A DNA stretch of 13,055 nt from PCC-9228 sp964477525 (GTDB lineage: Bacteria; Cyanobacteriota; Cyanobacteriia; Cyanobacteriales; PCC-9228): assembly GCA_964477525.1 (NCBI GenBank), contig CAYZHY010000104.1:1-13055 (forward strand), read 5' to 3'. A model generated the notes under the pieces. The model did no database searches, was not told where the DNA came from, and worked only from the letters and a program-made list of their open reading frames with translations. Below are positions 1 to 6,052 of this stretch, piece by piece. The first letter of the stretch is position 1. Every line of letters begins with the position of its first letter. A program made the position numbers and the translations under genes.

Positions 1-1056
1 CGTTGGCGACCTGGAGGCGTTCAAAAGCAAATTATCGAACCAGAATACCTGGAAGAAGGGTCTTTTCGCGTCGTTCCCATCGCCAACTTCAGCCAAAACA
101 ATCAGGGATTGCTAGCATTTGGAACTGGTTTGATTGATTTGCTACGTAAATTTCGCCCTCATATTTTGCAAGCAGAACAAGGGGTAAAATCGCTAGCTTA
201 TGCCGAATTAATTACTTTAAATCGCCTTTTAAACTTGCAGGCAAAAAATGTATTTTTCACCTGGTGGAATTTACCTTACCAGCTACGATGGCCGGTAACC
301 GCTTTAGAAGCTTACAACCTGCGCCACAGCGATGGAATTATTGCCGGCAATCAAGACGGTGCCGATATTTTACGCCAGCGAGGGTATCAAGGTCCAATTG
401 CTGTTATGCCACAACTTGGCGTTGACGAACAGATTTTTCAGCCACAACCGCAAACCGAACTAGCGCTCGCGCTTGGAATTACATCAGATGATTTTATCAT
501 TGGCTTCGTGGGTCGTTTTGTTCCTGAAAAAGGACTCATGACTTTAGCCAAAGCCTTAGCTGGATTGCGCGAATATCCCTGGAAATGGCTGTTAGTCGGT
601 CGGGGAGAACAGAAAGAACAACTGCAAAATTGGGCCGCAGACAACCAACTCAGCGATCGCTTGATTTGGGTAGAAAGCGTTCCCCACGACCAAGTTCCCC
701 GCTACATGAACGTAATTAACGCCTTGGTGTTGCCATCAGAAACTACCTACGAATTTCAAACTTTAACCTCAGCCGGTTGGAAAGAACAATTCGGTCACGT
801 TTTAATAGAAGCTATGGCTTGCAAAGTACCCATTATCGGTTCCGATTGCGGGGAAATTCCCCACGCCGTTGGCGAGGCAGGATTAATTTTTCCAGAACAG
901 AATGTTTCTGCTTTGCAAAATTGCTTGCAAAGACTTTTTGAGGAACCACAACTAGCACAAAATTTAGCTCAAAAAGGATACGAACGCGCTATGACTCAAT
1001 ATACCAATCACGCGCTCGCCAAAAGAACGTTAGCGTTTTACAGAACATTGGTTTAA
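1..1056 (+). CDS. Glycosyltransferase family 4 (5' end outside window)
   Basis: The frame is open from base 1 to a TAA at 1056 (351 codons), so the N-terminus lies upstream; a TTG at 109 is not a real start. Seen: the GT4 (GT-B fold) C-terminal half. IGFVGRFVPEKGL begins the nucleotide-sugar-binding Rossmann domain, followed by WKWLLVGRGE. The EX7E-type motif EQFGHVLIEAMACKVPIIG leads into SDCGEIPHAVGEAGLIF, where the two Glu residues normally contact the donor sugar nucleotide. The preceding part (LEAYNLRHSDGIIAGNQDGA) fits the end of the acceptor domain. Known of the family: retaining transfer of sugars from NDP-sugars to polysaccharide, lipid or small-molecule acceptors. Donor and acceptor cannot be told from sequence. 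No neighbour on this side of the window helps, since crtR is convergent. Family call is firm; specific role unknown. Confidence 0.9.
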   Translation, partial: RWRPGGVQKQIIEPEYLEEGSFRVVPIANFSQNNQGLLAFGTGLIDLLRKFRPHILQAEQGVKSLAYAELITLNRLLNLQAKNVFFTWWNLPYQLRWPVTALEAYNLRHSDGIIAGNQDGADILRQRGYQGPIAVMPQLGVDEQIFQPQPQTELALALGITSDDFIIGFVGRFVPEKGLMTLAKALAGLREYPWKWLLVGRGEQKEQLQNWAADNQLSDRLIWVESVPHDQVPRYMNVINALVLPSETTYEFQTLTSAGWKEQFGHVLIEAMACKVPIIGSDCGEIPHAVGEAGLIFPEQNVSALQNCLQRLFEEPQLAQNLAQKGYERAMTQYTNHALAKRTLAFYRTLV

Positions 1057-1081
1057 TTTTCTCGAATCGGGAAGAATTTAT

Positions 1082-1117
1082 ATAAAAAAGAGGGAAAAGG
1101 CGATCGCCTCTTCCCTC
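1082..1117 (-). terminator. Intrinsic terminator of crtR (hairpin built on a HIP1 site)
   Basis: The arms gagggaa (1090-1096) and ttccctc (1111-1117) enclose the perfect palindrome aggcgatcgcct. Together they make a 28-base inverted repeat with one mismatched position per arm. On the - strand the hairpin is followed by six T (1089-1084), so it ends crtR mRNA, 38 bases past the crtR stop. On the + strand there is no T-run after the hairpin, so its use by the glycosyltransferase gene is uncertain. Confidence 0.85.
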
Positions 1118-1155
1118 AGAGAACAAACATGGTGGCAAAAACCATTATTTGTTAT

Positions 1156-2046
1156 TTAAGAATGTGTTTTTTTCGAGTGGAAACGAATGCCTAAAAAGAT
1201 GTCGTAAAGGAAACTCCAAAAACTTTTTCCTTCCAACAACCCCAACGATTGGGTGCAACCTTTTTTATCCAGTAAAGGTTTGGTGGCGTAGTATGCCGGT
1301 TGGTATTGATACCAGGGAATCGAAGGCCAGAGGTGATGGATGAGGTGGTAATTTTGTCCCAAAATTAAAATATTGAGCATCCAGCTGGGATAGACCCGTG
1401 CATTTTTCCAGCGATCGCGTTCTTGAAACGGTCGGTGGGGCAAATAATCAAAAAACAACCCCAACGCCAATCCCACCACCAAAGCTGGCGTAAACCAATA
1501 ATTTAAAATAAACCCCAAAAAACCAAAATGGATGCTTGCCACCACCACGCTGACCAAAAACAGGCGGCTCAAAAACCACTCCCATAGTTCGTACTTGCGC
1601 CACAAACGGCGTTTAAAGAAAAATACTTCGTGGTAGAAAAAACGTACAGCAATCATCCACAGGGGACCGCCTGTAGATACAAAATGATCGGGATCGTTTT
1701 TGGGATCGTTAACATGAGCGTGATGCTGCAAGTGAACCCTCGTGAAGACTGGAAACACAAACCCCAACATCAAAGCACTGCTGTGTCCCAAAATGGCATT
1801 TAAAAATCGGCGTTTGTGGGCCGAATTGTGAGAAGCATCGTGAATTACAGTACCTGCCATGTGTAATGCCAACACGTTGAGACCAAAACAGCACCAACCG
1901 GGTAAACCTCCCCACCAATAGCCAATGGTAGAACTTGCCACCAAAGCCACGGCCGTTAGAAACAAAAGTAGAGTGGGGTTCCAATCACTTGCTGGTGGTC
2001 CCAGAAATTCCTTTGGTACTGTCAGTGGCTCCATCGCCTCCGACAT
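1156..2046 (-). CDS. crtR: Beta-carotene hydroxylase CrtR
   Basis: A di-iron membrane hydroxylase of the fatty-acid-desaturase superfamily that adds 3-hydroxyl groups to beta-carotene-type rings on the way to zeaxanthin and other xanthophylls. Seen (296 aa from the chosen start): three histidine clusters, HDASHNSAH (69-77), HLQHHAH (105-111) and HLIHH (234-238), plus several hydrophobic segments. Blocks such as NDPKNDPDHFVSTGGPLW, FFDYLPHRPF and HHLWPSIPWYQYQPAYY match what I know of cyanobacterial CrtR. A start 21 bases upstream (2067) is possible. However, aaggag lies inside those extra codons, 11 bases before the ATG at 2046, which favours 2046. The gene is alone on its strand, with a clear terminator. 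Membrane location and function are inferred from family; confidence is high. Confidence 0.93.
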   Translation of the reverse strand: MSEAMEPLTVPKEFLGPPASDWNPTLLLFLTAVALVASSTIGYWWGGLPGWCCFGLNVLALHMAGTVIHDASHNSAHKRRFLNAILGHSSALMLGFVFPVFTRVHLQHHAHVNDPKNDPDHFVSTGGPLWMIAVRFFYHEVFFFKRRLWRKYELWEWFLSRLFLVSVVVASIHFGFLGFILNYWFTPALVVGLALGLFFDYLPHRPFQERDRWKNARVYPSWMLNILILGQNYHLIHHLWPSIPWYQYQPAYYATKPLLDKKGCTQSLGLLEGKSFWSFLYDIFLGIRFHSKKTHS

Positions 2047-2246
2047 GTTTTTCTTTGCTCCTTGCATTTACGATATACGATAAACGTATTTATCCTATTC
2101 AATAGCTACCCCATTTCGGAAAATAGGGGCCGACCTTTTGGTACTATACGACACAAAAGTCAAACAAGTGAACTTTTCTTAAAAGAATACCCCCCGCCTA
2201 TATTAAGCTATCCAGCGATCGCCCTTGGATAAAAATCGATGGGCAA

Positions 2247-2343
2247 CACCTATGCCAAACGCTATGACACCTCGCCTCAGCCTAAGGTAATGCCAAGCAC
2301 CACTTGTGCTGAGCCCTGTCAAAGCATTGTCGAAGCATAGGTG
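2247..2343. repeat. 97-bp repeat-like element with 9-bp inverted ends
   Basis: The ends are a perfect inverted pair, CACCTATGC (2247-2255) and GCATAGGTG (2335-2343). Inside are a small hairpin AGCAC-cactt-GTGCT (2297-2311) and a tandem pair of 11-mers, TGTCAAAGCAT (2317-2327) and TGTCGAAGCAT (2328-2338). The inner text cttgtgctgagccctgtc resembles a class of short dispersed intergenic repeats in cyanobacteria, from memory. Copy number in this genome cannot be seen from one window. Confidence 0.4.
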
Positions 2344-2489
2344 GCATCAAGCTATTTTAAGAAATTTTGCAGATTTTTTCCAAGACCCCCCAAAAAAACA
2401 GTCCAATTCGAGAAGCTAGGGAAGATAATTTCCCACAATCGACTCCCATCTTTCGTGACTCCCATTCGTAGTTTTTCCAAGTTGTATGG

Positions 2490-2495
2490 TATAAA
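2490..2495 (+). promoter_or_regulatory. Possible -10 element for pyk
   Basis: TATAAA, extended by a further T, lies 118 bases before the pyk ATG. No good -35 box stands at 16-18 bases upstream, so this is only the best candidate in an AT-poor stretch. Confidence 0.2.
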
Positions 2496-2550
2496 TAGGG
2501 TCGCGGAACGCAAGCACAACCGGCTCCATACCTATCCATACCCAAAACTT

Positions 2551-2572
2551 GTGGTGAGCGAAGCCGAACCAC
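2551..2572. repeat. Short motif with GTGGT/ACCAC ends
   Basis: gtggtgagcg...gccgaaccac has 5-base inverted ends (GTGGT at 2551, ACCAC to 2572). The text is reminiscent of short dispersed repeats I associate with cyanobacterial intergenic DNA. Only one copy is seen here, so repeat status is an inference. Confidence 0.3.
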
Positions 2573-2612
2573 CAGCAATAGCTACAGAACCTACCTACTC
2601 GAACGACCGTTG

Positions 2613-4394
2613 ATGCATTTTTCAAATACTTTATCGAGAACCAAAATCGTCGCTACCATCGGACCAGCGAGCTGCCAACCGGACATCCTACGCCAAATCA
2701 TTCAGGCAGGAGCGACCACGCTGCGTCTGAACTTTTCCCACGGAACCCACGCCGACCACCAACGACACATTCGCTTAATCCGTCAAACCGCCTTCGAACT
2801 CAACCAACCCGTTGGTATCCTCCAAGATCTGCAAGGTCCCAAAATCCGTTTGGGTCAATTTGAAAATGGTTCCATTATTCTGAAAAAAGGCGATCGCTTC
2901 ACCCTCACCTCCAAAACTGTCACCGGCAACTCAGAAATCGCCTCCGTCACCTACGAACCTCTCGCCGACGAAGTTCCCGAAGGTGCCACCATTCTTCTCG
3001 ACGACGGCAAAGTAGAAATGCAGGTGGAACAAGTCGATCGCACCAACCGTTCCCTGCATTGTCAAGTTATCGCCGGCGGTTCTCTCTCCAACAGCAAAGG
3101 CGTTAACTTTCCCGGTGTATATCTCTCCGTCAAGGCTCTTACTGAAAAAGACCGACAAGACCTGCTGTTCGGCTTAGACCAAGGCGTAGACTGGGTGGCT
3201 TTGAGTTTCGTTCGGGAACCCCAAGACATCTTAGAAATTAAAGACCTCATTTCCCAAGCCAACAAACGAGTTCCCGTCGTTGCCAAAATCGAAAAACACG
3301 AAGCCATCGAACAAATGGATGCCATTTTGCCCCTGTGCGACGGCGTGATGGTGGCACGGGGAGACTTAGGGGTAGAACTACCCGCCGAAGAAGTGCCCCT
3401 TTTGCAAAAACGGCTCATTGTCACCGCCAATCGCTTGGGGATTCCCGTGATTACCGCCACTCAAATGCTCGACAGCATGGTTAACAATCCCCGGCCCACC
3501 CGCGCGGAAATTTCCGACGTTGCCAACGCCATTTTAGATGGCACCGATGCGGTCATGTTGTCCAACGAAGCTGCGGTCGGTAAATATCCGGTGGAAGCCG
3601 TTAAAGTTATGTCTACCATTAGCCGGCGTATCGAACGGGAGCAAATCACCCGCAACGTCAGCAGCGTGCAAGACATTGGACGTTCCATTCCCAACGCTAT
3701 TTCCCAAGCCGTAGCCAAAATTGCCCACCAACTGGACGCTGCCGCCATTGTTACCCTCACCAAAAGCGGCTCCACAGCTCGCAACGTCTCCAAATTCCGT
3801 CCTCCCAAACCCATCCTCGCCGTCACTCCCCACGTTAGCGTGGCGCGACAATTGCAACTGGTATGGGGCGTAACTCCCTTATTGGTATTGGACCTACCTT
3901 CCACCGGTCAGACCTTCCAAGCCGCCTTGGGAGTCGCTCAAGAACAAGGTTTGCTTTCAGAAGGAGATTTGGTAGTAATGACCGCCGGTACCTTACAAGG
4001 GGTCTCCGGTTCCACTGACCTCATTAAAGTGGAAGTGGTCACCGCTATTTTGGGTCAAGGCATCGGTTTGGGTCAGGGCTCCGTCAGCGGACCCGCACGA
4101 GTGGCCCGCAGTTCCAGCGATTTGACCAGCTTCAGCCCTGGAGAAATTTTGGTCGCTTCTTACACCAGTGCCGATTATGTAGAAGCCATTCGCCAAGCCG
4201 CTGGCGTTATTACCGAAGATGACAGCATGACCAGCCACGCAGCCGTGATTGGCATGCGTTTGGGCGTTCCCGTCATTTTGGGAGTTAAAGATGCCACCAA
4301 AAACATTCGCAACGGTACGATTTTAAGTTTGGACGTACAGCGAGGTTTGGTGTATTCAGGAGCCATTGGTGCTGGTAAAGTGATGGTTTCCTAG
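2613..4394 (+). CDS. pyk: Pyruvate kinase with C-terminal PEP-utilizer-type domain
   Basis: Converts phosphoenolpyruvate and ADP to pyruvate and ATP, the last step of glycolysis, in the cytoplasm. Seen (593 aa from ATG 2613; a TTG one codon upstream is less likely): TKIVATIGPAS at 10-20, LRLNFSHG at 37-44, the catalytic-lysine block VAKIEKHEAI, the metal/substrate block VARGDLGVELP, and ITATQMLDSM...PTRAEISDVANAILDGTDAVML. The core ends near residue 475. It is followed by an extra domain of about 110 residues with TSHAAVIGMRLGVPVILGV (His542), the phosphohistidine-type domain of PEP-utilizing enzymes. Bacillus-type pyruvate kinases carry a similar extra domain, and some cyanobacterial ones do too. 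There the domain is thought to be structural or regulatory rather than catalytic. No Shine-Dalgarno is obvious. The stop lies 39 bp from the convergent cysK stop. Confidence 0.96.
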   Translation: MHFSNTLSRTKIVATIGPASCQPDILRQIIQAGATTLRLNFSHGTHADHQRHIRLIRQTAFELNQPVGILQDLQGPKIRLGQFENGSIILKKGDRFTLTSKTVTGNSEIASVTYEPLADEVPEGATILLDDGKVEMQVEQVDRTNRSLHCQVIAGGSLSNSKGVNFPGVYLSVKALTEKDRQDLLFGLDQGVDWVALSFVREPQDILEIKDLISQANKRVPVVAKIEKHEAIEQMDAILPLCDGVMVARGDLGVELPAEEVPLLQKRLIVTANRLGIPVITATQMLDSMVNNPRPTRAEISDVANAILDGTDAVMLSNEAAVGKYPVEAVKVMSTISRRIEREQITRNVSSVQDIGRSIPNAISQAVAKIAHQLDAAAIVTLTKSGSTARNVSKFRPPKPILAVTPHVSVARQLQLVWGVTPLLVLDLPSTGQTFQAALGVAQEQGLLSEGDLVVMTAGTLQGVSGSTDLIKVEVVTAILGQGIGLGQGSVSGPARVARSSSDLTSFSPGEILVASYTSADYVEAIRQAAGVITEDDSMTSHAAVIGMRLGVPVILGVKDATKNIRNGTILSLDVQRGLVYSGAIGAGKVMVS

Positions 4395-4418
4395 CGGCTT
4401 GGCTGGATGGCTGTATGG

Positions 4419-4458
4419 AAAAACTGGTCTCTGCTAGGATCTGTTGCCAGCAGAAACC
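4419..4458 (-). terminator. Intrinsic terminator of cysK, overlapping its stop codon
   Basis: On the - strand ggtttctgct (4458-4449) pairs with agcagagacc (4435-4426), a 10-base stem with one mismatch and a 13-base loop. The RNA then runs into five T (4423-4419) after two bases. The loop and right arm include the cysK TAG (4436-4434), so termination begins inside the end of the gene. Confidence 0.75.
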
Positions 4459-5411
4459 GCTTCGCTCTCGGTGACTTCTAAATCTTGGAACATCGGTGTG
4501 CTGAGGTAACGTTCGCCAAAGCTAGGTTGAATGGCAACAATGAGTTTGTCCCGGTTTTCCGGACGGCGACCTACTTGAATGGCGGCGTGTAAAGCAGCTC
4601 CTGAAGAGATCCCCGAAAGCAATCCTTCTTCGGCAGCCAAACGCCTGCCATAAGCCATGGCATCTTCGTCGGAAACGGCTATGTTTTCGTCAATGAGCTT
4701 GGTATTCAAAACTTCTGGGACAAATCCAGCCCCAATGCCTTGAATTTTGTGCGGACCTGGCTGACCGCCGGATAGTACCGGACTGTTGGCTGGTTCCACC
4801 GCGATCGCTTGAAAGCTAGATTTGCGCGGCTTGATGTAGTTCGCTACCCCAGTAATCGTACCACCAGTACCGACACCAGAAATCAAAATATCCACTTGAC
4901 CATCGGTATCTTCCCAAATTTCCGGACCGGTGGTTTCTTCGTGGATTTGCGGGTTTGCCGGATTGCGGAATTGCTGCAACATAAATGCGTCCGGCGTATT
5001 CTCGGTAATTTCTTGAGCGCGTTCGATCGCTCCTGCCATGGCACGGCTTCCTGGGGTTAGTTCCAGATGGGCACCATAAGCACGCAACATGGAACGACGT
5101 TCCTTACTCATGGTATCCGGCATGGTCAAAATCAGCTTATATCCCCGTGCTGCCGCGACCATAGCTAAAGCAATCCCAGTATTGCCGGAGGTGGGTTCTA
5201 CCAAAACAGTTTTTCCCGGAACGATGGTTCCATTCGCTTCTGCCGCGCGAATCATGCTTACACCAATGCGGTCTTTTACCGATGCCGCCGGATTCATGCC
5301 TTCTAATTTAAAAGCAATCCGAGCCAAACATCCTTCCGCCTCGGGAATTCGGTTCAAGTAAACCAAAGGCGTACGACCAACCACTTCTGAGATATTTGCA
5401 GCTATATGCAT
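4434..5411 (-). CDS. cysK: Cysteine synthase A (O-acetylserine sulfhydrylase)
   Basis: A PLP enzyme that joins sulfide to O-acetyl-L-serine to make cysteine. Seen (325 aa, usual length): NPAASVKDRIG with PLP lysine K46; the substrate loop PTSGNTGIA (73-81); the phosphate-binding GTGGT (181-185); GISSGAA (267-273); and the family C-terminal block PSFGERYLST (296-305). This motif set fits CysK. CysM-type enzymes are close relatives, and the length and PSFGERYLST favour CysK. The gene follows an Rrf2-family regulator on the same strand after 94 bp. The perfect palindrome GGAATATTCC sits 30 bases before its ATG, so it may have its own promoter or operator as well as read-through from the regulator gene. 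The ribosome site is weak (tggaaa, about 7 bases before the ATG). Confidence 0.96.
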   Translation of the reverse strand: MHIAANISEVVGRTPLVYLNRIPEAEGCLARIAFKLEGMNPAASVKDRIGVSMIRAAEANGTIVPGKTVLVEPTSGNTGIALAMVAAARGYKLILTMPDTMSKERRSMLRAYGAHLELTPGSRAMAGAIERAQEITENTPDAFMLQQFRNPANPQIHEETTGPEIWEDTDGQVDILISGVGTGGTITGVANYIKPRKSSFQAIAVEPANSPVLSGGQPGPHKIQGIGAGFVPEVLNTKLIDENIAVSDEDAMAYGRRLAAEEGLLSGISSGAALHAAIQVGRRPENRDKLIVAIQPSFGERYLSTPMFQDLEVTESEAVSAGNRS

Positions 5412-5440
5412 AAGCGTTTTCCAATATATACGTCTTCAGG

Positions 5441-5450
5441 GGAATATTCC
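5441..5450. promoter_or_regulatory. Palindrome GGAATATTCC upstream of cysK (possible operator)
   Basis: A perfect 10-base palindrome 30-39 bases upstream of the cysK ATG, between the Rrf2-family gene and cysK. The GGAAT half-site recalls, from memory, the core of Bacillus CymR operators. Binding is an inference. Confidence 0.3.
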
Positions 5451-5505
5451 TTGCGGTAAGCGAACTAGTGCTGGACTTGTGAAAGCACTCGAACAACCGC
5501 AACAG

Positions 5506-5943
5506 CTAAATGTAATACATCAAACTTAGTTGGTTGCGCTCATCGCGTCTTTCGCGTAAATCTTGAATGGTGTATTTTTGAAGAACGGCATAGGCGGTTT
5601 CGCGAACCTCCTGCCAAATTTCTGCCACAACGGTACCTTCTACCGTTTGAGACTGGCCGTCTTTGCCATGGGCATCACCATCCAATCCCTCAATCGAACA
5701 AACCACATCAAATAAAGTAATATGCCAAGGCTCGGTGGCTAGTAGATAGCCACCCTTGGCCCCTCGTTGGCTGCGTACCAAATCGCTACGCCGCAGCGTC
5801 GCCAGTAGTTGTTCTAAATAGCGATCGGGGATATTCTGCCCTGCAGCAATTTGACGAATTTGCATGGGTTCCCCATCGTCGTAATGGGCAGCAAGCTCTA
5901 GCAGGGCCAGCAAAGCATATTGACTTTTACAGGAAAGTTCCAC
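5506..5943 (-). CDS. Rrf2-family transcriptional regulator
   Basis: A small winged-helix DNA-binding regulator, usually a dimer. Seen (145 aa): MELSCKSQYALLALLELA, the family N-terminus; a helix-turn-helix at about 26-60 (IRQIAAGQNIPDRYLEQLLATLRRSDLVRS); and the wing GAKGGYLLA (61-69). Cys occurs only at 5 and 82, so the three-Cys cluster that holds [2Fe-2S] in IscR/NsrR types is missing. The protein therefore looks more like the cluster-free CymR type. The start is taken as GTG 5943, because it gives the family N-terminus and has agga just before it; a TTG at 5964 would add seven unlikely residues. Placed just before cysK, it probably senses sulfur or cysteine status. A consensus -10 (5995-6000) and a palindrome (5971-5984) precede it. 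The exact regulon is unknown. Confidence 0.88.
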   Translation of the reverse strand: MELSCKSQYALLALLELAAHYDDGEPMQIRQIAAGQNIPDRYLEQLLATLRRSDLVRSQRGAKGGYLLATEPWHITLFDVVCSIEGLDGDAHGKDGQSQTVEGTVVAEIWQEVRETAYAVLQKYTIQDLRERRDERNQLSLMYYI

Positions 5944-5970
5944 AGGTCCTACGGCAGAATACAATTTCGA

Positions 5971-5984
5971 TGAACGCTCGTTCA
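5971..5984. promoter_or_regulatory. Inverted repeat TGAACG-CT-CGTTCA, possible autoregulatory operator
   Basis: Perfect 6-base arms separated by 2 bases. It lies just downstream of the predicted transcription start of the Rrf2-family gene (about 5988), where a bound repressor would block initiation. Which protein binds is not shown by sequence. Confidence 0.4.
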
Positions 5985-5994
5985 GCTATTTTCC

Positions 5995-6000
5995 ATTATA
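5995..6000 (-). promoter_or_regulatory. Promoter -10 box of the Rrf2-family gene
   Basis: On the - strand this reads TATAAT, a full consensus -10, giving a start near 5988 and a leader of about 45 bases to GTG 5943. No good -35 stands at the usual distance, which would fit a promoter needing an activator or one repressed through the overlapping inverted repeat. Confidence 0.5.
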
Positions 6001-6052
6001 CCCCGGTTTTCCTGTAGGGATTGTAGGTTTTCTTAGAACGAACCGCAACCTA

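Larger units (their letters stand above)
2068..2612. other. Intergenic region between divergent crtR and pyk
   Basis: About 545 bp with no convincing gene. It holds the 5' regions of both flanking genes, a HIP1 site (2215-2222), a repeat-like element (2247-2343), a CCATACC direct repeat (2526-2532 and 2536-2542) and a short inverted-repeat-ended motif (2551-2572). A 90-codon GTG-start frame across 2341-2613 is low-complexity, lacks a ribosome site and runs through the repeats, so I do not call it. No convincing crtR promoter pair was found. Confidence 0.6.

Noticed and set aside
2341..2613. 90-codon GTG-start frame upstream of pyk
   Set aside because: Low complexity, no ribosome site, runs through repeat-like DNA and into the pyk start; no family resemblance.
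3461..3904. 147-codon and other - strand frames inside pyk
   Set aside because: Antisense shadows of a clearly conserved coding sequence.
6003..6050. Terminator for polA (taggtt / aacct a arms)
   Set aside because: Only 6 base pairs, a long loop and no T-run on the - strand.
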